Assembly: GCF_003991905.1 (NCBI RefSeq)
Contig: NZ_RSCL01000009.1
Span: 1 to 64,000 of the forward strand
DNA length: 64,000 nt
From: Dulcicalothrix desertica PCC 7102
GTDB lineage: Bacteria; Cyanobacteriota; Cyanobacteriia; Cyanobacteriales; Nostocaceae
Direction of reading: 5' to 3'
The notes under the pieces were generated by a model, which had not been told where the DNA came from, did not search any database, and saw only the letters and a list, made by a program, of their open reading frames with translations. Positions within the stretch are counted from its first letter, which is position 1. Each line of letters begins with the position of its first letter. A program made the position numbers and the translations under genes. This document shows positions 42,945 to 51,845 of this stretch, one piece after another.

Positions 42945-43360
42945 TACTTATACAAAATAATCAAGCAAACATACCTTTTATAGTTTGTGGTGATTTTAAC
43001 CGCTTACAGCAAGTAGTACTAAACCTGTTAACCAATGCAGCAAAATTTACTCCCAATTTAGGGCAAGTACGAGTCGAACTATCACACGACGGCGCCCCAA
43101 CACCTCCCTATTCCTACTCCGCAATCATAAAAGTCAAAGATACAGGTAAAGGTATTAATTCTGACTTTCTGCCATACGTATTTGAACGTTTTCGCCAAGC
43201 TAATAGCAGTTCCAGAGCAAAAGACGGATTAGGCTTAGGTTTAGCAATTGTCCGTAATTTGGTTGAGTTGCATGGGGGTATAGTGACTGCTGCAAGTCCA
43301 GGTCAAGACCAGGGAGCAACGTTTACAGTCGTACTACCCTTATTACTGAATAAGGAGTAG
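42941..43360 (+). pseudogene. histidine-kinase C-terminal fragment (HATPase)
   Basis: An open frame with no start codon runs from beside the exoprotein stop to TAG 43358-43360. It reads RLQQVVLNLLTNAAKFTPN (N box), KVKDTGKGI (G1), YVFERFRQA (F), DGLGLGLAIVRNLVELHGG (G2) and ends ATFTVVLPLL. The sensor and phospho-acceptor regions are missing. The 5' breakpoint is at the end of the TPS gene, so a deletion or insertion joined them. Confidence 0.8.
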
Positions 43361-43417
43361 AAATGGTAATTAGAGCAAAAAAACGACAATCATTATTTAT
43401 TGACGCCAATAAATGTT

Positions 43418-43637
43418 TCATTTGACAAGTTCGAGCAAACCGGAGCTATCTAATACTTTATCACTCCAGATTGCGCTTGTTTCAACAACTTTTAATAGTT
43501 CACCTTCTTGAAGAGTGATAGCTGACCAGTTTTGGCGCCAAGCGAGTAATGTTGGATAAAGAAGATGCTAGCTCGCCTAACTGCTGTTGGCGCCCGATAC
43601 GTAAAAATGATTTCTCAATTGCATTCCAATCTGGCAT
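43418..43637 (-). pseudogene. small frameshifted gene, unknown
   Basis: ATG 43637 with a good GGAGG site opens MPDWNAIEKSFLRIGRQQQL, GELASSLSNIT; the expected continuation W(R)QNWSAITLQEGELLKVVE, TSAIWSDKVLDSSGLLELVK is one base out of frame after the GGCGCCAA near 43532. Span is 220 bp, one more than a multiple of three. Family not recognised. Confidence 0.5.
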
Positions 43638-43691
43638 TATAATCCTCCAAGAGTTAAGTAGATAACATTAAATTCTTACTTATACACCCAA

Positions 43692-44690
43692 ATGTACCGA
43701 AAAATAGCCATAATAATTACGCAAACAATTCTTTTATTTAGTGTAGTATTATTTTCTTTTACTGCTCAGGCTGAAGCGAAAACACCGTTACGATATCTAG
43801 CGATAAATGTCGGCAATGCCTCTTTAACGTTTGGATGCTGGGAATACAAGTTATGTCGTGAACAAGATGTTCAAAATATACGTAATTATATTGCTACCTG
43901 GAAACCTGATGTAATTATGTTATCTGAGGTGTACCGAGCCGAGCAACTTACTGGTAAATCAGCAAATGGGCCTATTTTACCAAAGGGTTACACTGGAATT
44001 TGCGCTTCGAGCCGTGACCGCAATACAGGGGCGCCAGCTGCCTGGAATGCTAAAAATGCTTCACACGAACATGAGTGTATTGCCTGGAAGGTTTCGCGCC
44101 TTTCTCTCATACCAAGTAGCGCTAAATCTGCCTATGGTCGTAACGATGCTTACGGTCGTAATTACTACAGGCTCCTTGCTCGTAAATATGATGACGAAAA
44201 CCCAAACTGCAATTATGATTTTACTGGTTTCCGCGCTAAATTATTACTTGATAGTCAAACAACGATTACTCCTGTTGCTGTACATCCAAACTCACTAAAC
44301 GCTAAATGCCGAACTGAGGAAATATCTCGTTATTGGTCAACACTTGCCGATAGTTCCCACGTTATAATTGGCGGTGATTGGAACACAAGTTCGGATAAAG
44401 AACTCCAACAGCCTGAAACATTTGTGGTTAACTATTCACGAGGTCAGCACTGGAATATTGCAAAACACTCTGGTGAGTATAGTGCCAAGTATTTCTTCGG
44501 TAAGATTAAGAGAAAACTTGACCATACTTATTCAAATTTCGGTACTCCTTGCATTGACTGTGGTAACTTTTACAGTACTGCTAGTTTACCTTTTGGTTCA
44601 GCATTAGGCGGTTATGATAAACATCCACGAGCAGATGGCGGTAAAGGATTAGACCATCGTCAAATACTTGTTGACTTGACTATTCCCTAA
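43692..44690 (+). CDS. secreted endonuclease/exonuclease/phosphatase (EEP) protein, 332 aa
   Basis: A signal peptide (IAIIITQTILLFSVVLFSFT, AQA) leads an EEP fold: RYLAINVGNAS (Asn), DVIMLSEV (metal Glu), AVHPNS (His), IIGGDWNTSS (Asp/Asn), KLDHTYSN and GLDHRQILVDL (Asp-His). Six or more Cys suggest disulfides, fitting an extracytoplasmic enzyme. Substrate (nucleic acid or phosphoester) is unknown; nutrient scavenging is plausible. Isolated gene. Confidence 0.8.
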   Translation: MYRKIAIIITQTILLFSVVLFSFTAQAEAKTPLRYLAINVGNASLTFGCWEYKLCREQDVQNIRNYIATWKPDVIMLSEVYRAEQLTGKSANGPILPKGYTGICASSRDRNTGAPAAWNAKNASHEHECIAWKVSRLSLIPSSAKSAYGRNDAYGRNYYRLLARKYDDENPNCNYDFTGFRAKLLLDSQTTITPVAVHPNSLNAKCRTEEISRYWSTLADSSHVIIGGDWNTSSDKELQQPETFVVNYSRGQHWNIAKHSGEYSAKYFFGKIKRKLDHTYSNFGTPCIDCGNFYSTASLPFGSALGGYDKHPRADGGKGLDHRQILVDLTIP

Positions 44691-44786
44691 TTTCTTGTTT
44701 TTTTCAACGTTTTTTACTTATATACCACCTATCTGAAGGCTTGGAGCTATCAGTAGGTGGAAATATTACCTCACAATATTACGCCA

Positions 44787-45746
44787 CTATGATTCGCGCC
44801 AACCTTCAATAGTTGCTACTAAAATATTAACCAATGGGTGGTCAACAGCTTCTTTGAATGCTTCTGTTCCTGCTGCCTTGAGGGCGCCAAAAACTCTTGA
44901 CTTTAGTGTTGGATTCTCGTAGATTTTCTCAATTACTTGATTTACAACTGCCTGCTTTTCTTCCACAGTAGTAGGAGCATTTACTACTTCTAGCTGTTTG
45001 AGCAATTGTTGAATTTCTTGAGCAGCTTCAGCTAACGTTTGCGGTTGTTGTGAAAAAAAGTTATTTTGATTTCCTTCTATATTGTCAACAAAGTTTGTGA
45101 ATGGAGCATTAAAGTTATAGTTTTTATTTGTTTCTTGATGCATATGTTTATCTCCCATAATTTTGTCTCCGTATATATGTTCGTTTGGGCGAGAAGCTAA
45201 CATTTCGCTCATTGATTCTTTCAATTCTTTGATTTCATCCTTACGCTGTTCCTTGAATGATTTGATTTCGTCATGTATTCGCTTTAATCCATCATTGAGT
45301 TTTACCTTATCTGCATCTGGAGGTACATTGACTCGCACGACAAATAAACCATCCTCTTTTTGTTCAACACTTTTAACAGATAGTTGAGTTCCTTCATTCT
45401 CAACTTGCACTTTGTCTAATGCAATAATAAAAGCTTTCCAATCAAGACCATTGTTGAAGATGATATCGATAGTATCCAGCGTTTCTTGAAACAGCTTGGT
45501 AAATTCTCTGGGAGCATACTCTCCACTATGAGGGCGCCGTTCTTTTCCACCATATTTTAAATATATATGAGTGCAGTTTACCCCTTCTAGTTTTGTTGTG
45601 CTGTCAATATTCCAAGCTTCTATACATGCTCCAGACAATGTAGCATCGTAAAAATCGACACCTAAAGCTTGAGTTTTAATTAAATTTGTCCCTTCTAACA
45701 ATACCTTCGCCAAAAATATGATTGGCAAAAAGACTTTTGCCGTCAA
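44787..45746 (-). CDS. pentapeptide-repeat protein, N-terminally short, with coiled coil, 319 aa
   Basis: Only the last pentapeptide turns remain at the start (LLEGTNLIKTQALGVDFYDA, TLSGACIEAWNI). Then a conserved cyanobacterial region NCTHIYLKYGGKERRPHSGE, FTKLFQETLDTIDIIFNNGL, a coiled coil (about 150-185), a GDKIMGDKHM..NYNFNAPF strand-prone linker, and a C-terminal helical domain (AAQEIQQLLKQLEVVNAPTT, ..VFGALKAAGTEAFKEAVDHP). Relatives usually have long N-terminal pentapeptide arrays, so this may be truncated. The C-terminal domain recurs in cyanobacterial signalling proteins; role unknown. Confidence 0.65.
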   Translation of the reverse strand: MTAKVFLPIIFLAKVLLEGTNLIKTQALGVDFYDATLSGACIEAWNIDSTTKLEGVNCTHIYLKYGGKERRPHSGEYAPREFTKLFQETLDTIDIIFNNGLDWKAFIIALDKVQVENEGTQLSVKSVEQKEDGLFVVRVNVPPDADKVKLNDGLKRIHDEIKSFKEQRKDEIKELKESMSEMLASRPNEHIYGDKIMGDKHMHQETNKNYNFNAPFTNFVDNIEGNQNNFFSQQPQTLAEAAQEIQQLLKQLEVVNAPTTVEEKQAVVNQVIEKIYENPTLKSRVFGALKAAGTEAFKEAVDHPLVNILVATIEGWRES

Positions 45747-45996
45747 CGTTTTCAGTCAAACAAAATATTGAATCTGTCTGCTATACGTTGACCCCAGAGT
45801 TTTTATATACCAGGACTTTGAATCTAAAAACCCGGTGTGGAATAACGGGAAGGAGTTTTTAACTAGCCTGGAAATTATAGCGCTCCTGCACTCTTATACG
45901 AAAAAGCCTTAATTCTAGAAGCGTTGATGCTATGTTATGACTCCGAAATAGCCGCGAAGGTATTGACACAAGACACCGGGTTTCTAGAGAGTTTAG

Positions 45997-46185
45997 TTAA
46001 GAATGTTCTACCCATTTTCGTCCAGCATGTTCTGCTGCTTGGGCAGAATTATATACTTTGCGTTTTCCGTAAACGCTCCCTTCTGGACTAATCACACGGA
46101 ACTGCCACAAATGCGTACCTGTGTAGAAAACCATTAACACGAACTGGTTGATGCTTGTAACCTGTTGAATTATTGTTCTAGTCAT
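45997..46185 (-). CDS. small conserved-looking protein, 62 aa
   Basis: MTRTIIQQVTSINQFVLMVF, WQFRVISPEGSVYGKRKVYN and AEHAGRKWVEHS form a compact alpha/beta unit with sensible codon use. No family is named. ATG present, no obvious ribosome site. The middle (strand-turn-strand, then helix) resembles small WGR-free single-domain proteins of cyanobacteria. Confidence 0.5.
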   Translation of the reverse strand: MTRTIIQQVTSINQFVLMVFYTGTHLWQFRVISPEGSVYGKRKVYNSAQAAEHAGRKWVEHS

Positions 46186-46513
46186 GCTCTGTATTTATTA
46201 GCACATTTCCCACACTCTTATAACTTTGAATATACCTATTTTGTCAACAGTCTTACAACAAGTTTTATTACAAACGGCGCCTGCTGTTACTTTATATAAG
46301 TATGTACTTATATTACGGTGGGCAGTTTACCTTAACTGATATCTTGCATTTCTACGTATAAATACTTGCTTTTTGATAAACATGTTTCTAATATTACTGA
46401 TTAATTTAGTTCATTTTAATGAACTTAAGCTACTCGCGCCTACGGGTTTTAACCCGCTTACGGGTATGGGCTAAATTATATTTAGTATATCCCGATTAAA
46501 TTATTATAGGCGC
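46186..46513. other. intergenic with family A repeat
   Basis: Contains the third family A copy at about 46340-46477 and one GGCGCC (46275). No gene seen. Confidence 0.5.
46340..46477 (+). repeat. dispersed repeat, family A (copy 3)
   Basis: AACTGATATCTTGCATTTCT, TAGTTCATTTTAATGAACTT, CTCGCGCCTACGGGTTTTAA and CCGCTTACGGGTATGGGCTA match copies 1 and 2 in order. The GGGTTTTAACCC..GGGT section can fold. Confidence 0.75.
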
Positions 46514-46660
46514 CTACAAACAATCCCTCTCACGTTCGTCAAAATCTTCAATCCAGTTTTCACCTTGTTTTTGTGCTTCTGATTTTTTCTTTCGCTGGAG
46601 TTTTAAACCCATATATTCTGGTAGTTTTTTGGTAATAAAATATACAATATTTTTGAGCAT
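46514..46660 (-). CDS. small basic protein, 48 aa
   Basis: ATG 46660 to TAG 46514-46516. The product MLKNIVYFITKKLPEYMGLK, LQRKKKSEAQKQGENWIEDF, DERERDCL has a short amphipathic start, a basic middle and an acidic end. AAAGG lies about 11 nt before the ATG. No family recognised; coding-like amino-acid use makes it a reasonable small gene. Confidence 0.5.
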   Translation of the reverse strand: MLKNIVYFITKKLPEYMGLKLQRKKKSEAQKQGENWIEDFDERERDCL

Positions 46661-46820
46661 AAACTTAAATACCTTTGTTTAAAGTGTAAGGAAATATTAC
46701 GTCATTATACTGATAATGATTAAAGTTAGGGTAATTTAATTTGCTCATTATTTTTATGTACAGTTGAGGTTACTTCTGTTGTAACTCACGAAAACTGTTT
46801 GTGCTCTATTAAAACTGTAA

Positions 46821-47273
46821 TTAAATAATATTCAGGTGCAGGGTGCAGTTAATTTGGGTAATCGTAATTTCGCGAGTTCCCTGTTGGGTATGGGTTAAGT
46901 GGATGTTTATATAACTATCTGGTTTATAAGGCATTCTTTCTGCCCATTCGATTGCTACAATTCCTGGTGTAACTTCTATTCCTTCCCAGTAAGTTTCCAA
47001 GTTTAATGCTGTGACTTCGTTTGGTTCTAAACGATACAGGTCTAAATGGTAAAGTGGTATACGCGCTTCGGTATATTCGTTGATTAATGTAAAGGTTGGA
47101 CTAACGATGGGGTCTGTGATACCTAAACCTTCTCCTATTCCTTTTATCAAGGTGGTTTTACCTGCTCCTAGGTCTCCGAATAGTAAGATGACCGTTGAAG
47201 CTGGTAAGGTGCTACCTAGTTTTACTCCTATTTGGTGTGTGTGTTCTGCGTTGTCGAGGGTGAACGTTGTCAT
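46821..47273 (-). CDS. tsaE: TsaE, tRNA threonylcarbamoyladenosine synthesis ATPase, 150 aa
   Basis: Walker A GDLGAGKTTLIKGIGEGLGI (about 33-50), SPTFTLINEY, YHLDLYRL and VAIEWAERMP are the standard TsaE blocks; length is typical. It works with TsaB/TsaD to form t6A37 on tRNAs reading ANN codons. It lies downstream of yvcK on the same strand, but an inverted repeat lies between. Confidence 0.93.
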   Translation of the reverse strand: MTTFTLDNAEHTHQIGVKLGSTLPASTVILLFGDLGAGKTTLIKGIGEGLGITDPIVSPTFTLINEYTEARIPLYHLDLYRLEPNEVTALNLETYWEGIEVTPGIVAIEWAERMPYKPDSYINIHLTHTQQGTREITITQINCTLHLNII

Positions 47274-47324
47274 GGGAAAGGGGAAGAGTCATTCTATTGT
47301 TAATTTGAGTCTATTCTTTGTTTT

Positions 47325-47384
47325 GGTGCGTAACGCTACTTTGATTATTCGTTTTGTTTGATAATTGTAATGGCGTTACGCACC
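47325..47384. repeat. GGTGCGTAACGC inverted repeat
   Basis: Perfect 12-bp arms GGTGCGTAACGC (47325-47336) and GCGTTACGCACC (47373-47384) with a 36-nt loop between the yvcK stop and tsaE start. A single arm is at about 9058. Confidence 0.75.
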
Positions 47385-47387
47385 CTA

Positions 47388-48749
47388 CTAAATTTTGGCG
47401 CCACTGTACCATTTGATAAGTACTTTTGCGAGTTTTTGCGAGTCGTGACGAACGCACCCTTTTTCGTCTTCGTGCATTATATTAGCTAAGACGATACGGC
47501 GCCCAAGTTTGGTTACGTCTTCTCGGTCTAAGAAAACGGGGTGTGAGTTTCCTTGAGCGTAACGTACTAATGCTCGTGGTGATGGTGATTTTTGATGGAC
47601 GAGTACTGCGTTAAATAATGGTCTTCCACATGCTTTGTCTATCGCTTTTATATGTTCGGAGACTGAGTAACCTTGAGTTTCACCCGGTTGTGTCATTATG
47701 TTACACACGTAAATACGTGGTACGTCTGCTGCTGCAATTGCATCTGCTATTTGTGGTACTAGTAAATTAGGAATGACACTAGTGTAAAGGCTACCTGGAC
47801 CTATGATTATATAATCGGCTTCTTTGATAGCTTTTATGGCTGCTGGTAAAGCTTTTGGGTCTATGGGTGTGCAACCAAAGTCTGTAATTGTACCTTTGGC
47901 ATCGGTAATTTTTGATTCTCCGACAATTCGGCGCCCGTCAGATAGTTCTGCCCAAAGACGAATATCACTGAGCGTTGCAGGTAATACTTGTCCGCGAATC
48001 GCCAAGACTTTAGAACTCGCAGCAACTGCACGCTCTAAGTCTCCTGTAATATCACTTAAAGCGGTTAAGAATAAGTTACCAAAACTATGACCGCTTAAAC
48101 CGTCACCACTACTAAAACGATATTCAAATAATTCTGTTAACAGTTTTTCTTCATCTGCTAACGCGGTTAAACATTTACGGATATCTCCTGGTGGTAACAT
48201 GCCAAATTCTTCGCGCAGTCTACCAGACGAGCCACCATCATCACCAACTGTCACAATTGCGGTAATATTAGCACTGTAGGTTTTAAGACCACTTAATAAA
48301 GTTGACAGTCCCGTACCACCGCCAATAACTACTATTTTTGGACCGCGATATAACCGACGATGCGCTAATAAAACATCTACTAGTTCCTCTTCGGCGCCAG
48401 GTCGAAGAACTTGAGTAATAGAGCTAACAGTGCGCGTTTGACCCCAAAGCAGTAGTAGTAGCCCCAGCAATAAAACAATGGGACCACTAATATAGTAGGG
48501 TACAATATCTGTGATTTTTCCTAAGAAATTTCTAAGTAGTTCGATGGCCCAGAAAATTGGTGTGAGTCGAATCGAAATAGCCAACCCTAAAACTCCAAGC
48601 ACCACACCACTGATGCTGATGAGTAGCCAACGCTTAACCGAAAGTCCTGGAGATAGCCACTTGAACCACTGGTTAACCCGGTAGGAAGTACGGCGCCTTG
48701 ACTGAGGAAGCAGAGTGTTGAGGGCTTGTTTTATAAAACCAATTGACAT
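47388..48749 (-). CDS. yvcK: YvcK/CofD-like protein with membrane anchor, 453 aa
   Basis: Two N-terminal hydrophobic segments (about 38-60 and 83-103) precede the conserved domain: [62 protein letters not shown] and [18 protein letters not shown]. YvcK proteins bind UDP-sugars and support growth on gluconeogenic substrates and cell-wall balance. I choose ATG 48749 ([10 protein letters not shown]); the 26 residues upstream (to 48827) lack conservation. The membrane anchor is usual in cyanobacteria. Confidence 0.88.
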   Translation of the reverse strand: MSIGFIKQALNTLLPQSRRRTSYRVNQWFKWLSPGLSVKRWLLISISGVVLGVLGLAISIRLTPIFWAIELLRNFLGKITDIVPYYISGPIVLLLGLLLLLWGQTRTVSSITQVLRPGAEEELVDVLLAHRRLYRGPKIVVIGGGTGLSTLLSGLKTYSANITAIVTVGDDGGSSGRLREEFGMLPPGDIRKCLTALADEEKLLTELFEYRFSSGDGLSGHSFGNLFLTALSDITGDLERAVAASSKVLAIRGQVLPATLSDIRLWAELSDGRRIVGESKITDAKGTITDFGCTPIDPKALPAAIKAIKEADYIIIGPGSLYTSVIPNLLVPQIADAIAAADVPRIYVCNIMTQPGETQGYSVSEHIKAIDKACGRPLFNAVLVHQKSPSPRALVRYAQGNSHPVFLDREDVTKLGRRIVLANIMHEDEKGCVRHDSQKLAKVLIKWYSGAKI

Positions 48750-48925
48750 ACAAGCATGAAGAACGTGGTGATCTAAAATAATGATTAACAGAAAATGTAC
48801 ACTACGTGCATTCAAAACTGAGTGCAAGATTATTACATTTATAATTCTATTTATCTAAAAAACATGTAATTAAAGTTGCTAGCATTACTATCTCACGTTG
48901 TTTATGGTATCCGTAATAAAAGTAC

Positions 48926-49417
48926 ATGGAAAAGCGCATTTTAGGATTAGACCCAGGTCTTGCCATTTTAGGTTTTGGCGCCATTACTTATACAGCAAGC
49001 AATAATATAGTTCAGGATACATCAGTAAAAATGCTTGACTTTGGCGTAATTCGCACAGAAGCAGGAACAGAAATGGGAACGCGCTTGTGTACTCTGTTTG
49101 ATGATTTGCATGTCCTAATTGAAGAAATTAAACCAGATTTAGTTGCGATAGAACAATTGTTTTTCTATCGAATGGGAAATACCATCTTAGTCGCCCAAGC
49201 ACGCGGCGTCATTATGCTGGTACTAGCACAGCATAAACTACCATACGTCGAATTTGCACCAAAACAAGTCAAGCACGCTTTAACAGGGTATGGAAATGCA
49301 GAAAAATACGAAGTTCAAGAAGCTGTCGCGAACGAATTAAATTTGGATACTATTCCAAAACCCGACGATGCCGCAGACGCATTAGCCATCGCATTAACCG
49401 CATTGTATCAAATTTAG
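48926..49417 (+). CDS. ruvC: RuvC Holliday-junction resolvase, 163 aa
   Basis: Acidic active-site residues are in [12 protein letters not shown] (Asp9), VAIEQLFF (Glu) and [13 protein letters not shown] (two Asp); [11 protein letters not shown] and [10 protein letters not shown] are typical. It cuts four-way DNA junctions with RuvAB. Normal length. Confidence 0.95.
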   Translation: MEKRILGLDPGLAILGFGAITYTASNNIVQDTSVKMLDFGVIRTEAGTEMGTRLCTLFDDLHVLIEEIKPDLVAIEQLFFYRMGNTILVAQARGVIMLVLAQHKLPYVEFAPKQVKHALTGYGNAEKYEVQEAVANELNLDTIPKPDDAADALAIALTALYQI

Positions 49418-49519
49418 GCAACGGATGTAACGGATGTAGCGGATGGTTTTAATTAGATTTCGTTTACAATCAATTAATTTATATAATTTATCCGTTACAT
49501 CCTAGAGTCATCCGTTGCC
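49413..49519. repeat. ACGGATGTA inverted repeat element
   Basis: GGCAACGGATGTAACGGATG (from 49416) and TCATCCGTTGCC (to 49519) with ATCCGTTACATCC inside form a ~105-bp inverted element filling the whole ruvC-to-deacetylase gap; the next gene's ATG follows immediately. Confidence 0.8.
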
Positions 49520-50365
49520 ATGTATCCACCATCTTACGACCCCCTTGACAGGCGCCCCCTTTTAAAGCTACCCAATAATGAGCGGGTAGCTGTTTGGGTA
49601 GTAATGAATGTAGAACATTTTACTTTTGGTAAACTTGGTACTGCTATTCAGCCACATTTAAATAGTCAACCAGAAATTGCTAACTACGGTTGGCGAGATT
49701 ATGGTAATAGAGTAGGAATATGGCGCCTGTTTGAGTTGTTCGCTGAATTATCCATACCAGTAACAGCAGCAGTCAACGGTGAAATTTGCACCCTGTACCC
49801 AGAAATTATGACGGCAATAAATACATATGGCTGGGAAGTCATGGCTCATGGTATTAATAATTCCACAGGTCATAGCGGTATGGATAAACAAACAGAGACA
49901 CAAACTATTGAGAAAACCTTAAGTTTGTTAAAGCAGGCAACTGGAAAATTACCCAAAGGATGGTTAACACCAGGGTTTTCCATCACAGAATCAACGTTTG
50001 AATTATTGCACGGCGCCGGAATAGTATATACTGCTGACTGGGTTAACGACGACCAACCGTACTGGTACCCACTTCAAGATGGTCGAATGTTAGCGATACC
50101 ATATACCATTGAAGCTAATGATATTACTTTATGCCTTAGTAATCGATTTTCGGGCGCCGAATTTGCACAAGCAATACAAGACCAGTTTGACCAACTTTGG
50201 CTTGATGGCGAAAAAAACCCACGCATCATGGCAATAGGTTTACATCCCTTCATAGTCGGTCAACCATTACGGATGAAATACCTAAAACAGTGTTTATCAT
50301 ATATTAAAAGCAAGCCAGATACCTGGATAACTACAGGTGAGGCAATATACGAACATTTATCATGA
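49520..50365 (+). CDS. puuE: polysaccharide-deacetylase-fold hydrolase, probable allantoinase PuuE-like, 281 aa
   Basis: NodB-type fold: VVMNVEHFTFG, GWRDYGNRVGIWRLFELF, TAAVNGEICTLYPEI, GWEVMAHGINNSTGH and GWLTPGFSITES fit the PuuE (allantoinase, N-carbamoyl-hydrolysing) branch rather than sugar deacetylases. It overlaps the next gene (ureidoglycolate-lyase-like) by 4 nt (ATGA), so the two are co-translated, supporting ureide breakdown for nitrogen. The upstream repeat leaves no normal ribosome site. Confidence 0.75.
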   Translation: MYPPSYDPLDRRPLLKLPNNERVAVWVVMNVEHFTFGKLGTAIQPHLNSQPEIANYGWRDYGNRVGIWRLFELFAELSIPVTAAVNGEICTLYPEIMTAINTYGWEVMAHGINNSTGHSGMDKQTETQTIEKTLSLLKQATGKLPKGWLTPGFSITESTFELLHGAGIVYTADWVNDDQPYWYPLQDGRMLAIPYTIEANDITLCLSNRFSGAEFAQAIQDQFDQLWLDGEKNPRIMAIGLHPFIVGQPLRMKYLKQCLSYIKSKPDTWITTGEAIYEHLS

Positions 50366-50940
50366 CAATATCACAAACTAAGACTCTAACCATTCCCGTT
50401 ATCGATGCGACTCAAGAAAATATCAAACCGTATGGATATTTACTTGGTGACGATGTGAGTAAACCTGGTTTATCCATACCCTTTTACCAAGAAAGAGTTC
50501 TTGAAGGTGAAAATATCGACTTTAGCTATCGTGGTACTGCTACATTTAGAACCGCTAAAATTATGCCGGGATATCCCAATATTATCTGGTTAGAACGTCA
50601 TATGCATATGACCCAGATGTTTATTGGGTTAGGACAATCACCTTTTATTATGGTAATGGCGCCACATAATCATGATAATGATAATCAAAATGTACCAAAT
50701 TTAAATGAAGTAAAAGCGTTACGTTTTCCACCAGGACACGGATTATTATTACATTTGGGCACATGGCACGATTTCCCCATAGCTTGCGAAACACCCGTAG
50801 TTATCCTGACGGCAAACTCAGACGAGGTAGTTACAGCATTAAGTGAGATGAAGGAACCAGGAGAAATGAATCAAGGTGATGTGTATAAAATTTCGTTGCC
50901 TAAAAGATTGGGTTATGAAATTCAACTTGATGTAGTTTAG
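50362..50940 (+). CDS. allA: ureidoglycolate lyase-like protein, 192 aa
   Basis: A cupin-type fold: PYGYLLGDDV, IIWLERHMHMTQMFIGLGQS, PFIMVMAP, GHGLLLHLGTWHDFPIA (the GTWH motif) and VVILTANSDEV. AllA releases urea from ureidoglycolate to give glyoxylate; overlap with the PuuE-like gene supports a ureide pathway. The family match is by motif; sequence is somewhat divergent. Confidence 0.72.
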   Translation: MTISQTKTLTIPVIDATQENIKPYGYLLGDDVSKPGLSIPFYQERVLEGENIDFSYRGTATFRTAKIMPGYPNIIWLERHMHMTQMFIGLGQSPFIMVMAPHNHDNDNQNVPNLNEVKALRFPPGHGLLLHLGTWHDFPIACETPVVILTANSDEVVTALSEMKEPGEMNQGDVYKISLPKRLGYEIQLDVV

Positions 50941-50974
50941 ATGATTTTGTCGCTCATGGGCGACAAAATTCACG

Positions 50975-51517
50975 TTAATTTCTGCGAACGATTACAGGGG
51001 TTCCGACTTTTGCCCAGTTGAATAATAGTTGTGCTTTTTTTGGTGGTAGGTTGACGCAACCGTGACTAACGGGTGTACCAAAGTTATTATGCCAGTAGGC
51101 GCCGTGAATTGCATAGTTGCCGTCGTAGTACATTGTATAAGGTACATCAGGAATATTATAGTCGGCACCGCGCATTCTGGCTTTACGTAGTTTAGTTTGA
51201 ACAGCGTAAACTCCAGTAAGTGTAGGAGTAGATTTTTTACCGCTTGAAACTGTGACTTGGTATATAACCTTATTTCCTTCCCAAGCATTTAATTTCTGTT
51301 GTTTAAGATTTATTTCTATCCAACGTTCTTGTGACTGCTTTAACTCGTTGATTTTTTGAGTTATTTTCTCTGACTTTGATACTGTTGGTGTTGGTGTGGG
51401 TGTTGGTGTTGGCGCCGATATGGCTTGTTGAGGTACTATATTAAATGTAGCCAAAACAGAAATAAGCGTCAGTAATATTAATTTAGATACAGAGTTCCTA
51501 CGGTCGTTGACTATCAT
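50975..51517 (-). CDS. exported L,D-transpeptidase (YkuD), 180 aa
   Basis: A signal peptide (SKLILLTLISVLATFNIVPQ, ..ISA) is followed by a Thr-Pro repeat (about 36-45), a helix, then the YkuD domain: IEINLKQQKLNAWEG, SSGKKSTPTLTGVYAV, HGAYWHNNFGTPVSHGCVNL with the catalytic Cys. It cross-links or trims peptidoglycan peptides in the periplasm. Normal length for cyanobacterial YkuD proteins. Confidence 0.9.
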   Translation of the reverse strand: MIVNDRRNSVSKLILLTLISVLATFNIVPQQAISAPTPTPTPTPTVSKSEKITQKINELKQSQERWIEINLKQQKLNAWEGNKVIYQVTVSSGKKSTPTLTGVYAVQTKLRKARMRGADYNIPDVPYTMYYDGNYAIHGAYWHNNFGTPVSHGCVNLPPKKAQLLFNWAKVGTPVIVRRN

Positions 51518-51845
51518 ATCGCCACGCCCTTTATAATAAAGTTTTGTAATTAGATAAACAATTCGATAAATTTCGTAACTTTTATTTAAGTAGACGATTA
51601 ATACCCTGTGCTTCTATTAACTAACTTCACGACCTTGTGCTAAAATTCCGTAATTTAATAAAATCTTTTTAAGTATATTTTTAAAATATTTTTTCTGCCC
51701 GTAGATAGAAGCGTTGATATTCAAGGTTATAATTTATACCCAAACTTGTTTAAAAAATGTAATACATTTGTATAAAAAATAATGATATATCTAATATTAA
51801 ATCAGGATTGTAATGGTTCTGATTATAAATAGCTTAAACACCGTT
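51518..51845. other. intergenic, AT-rich
   Basis: Spacer between divergent genes, likely to hold both promoters. Nothing else recognised. Confidence 0.35.
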
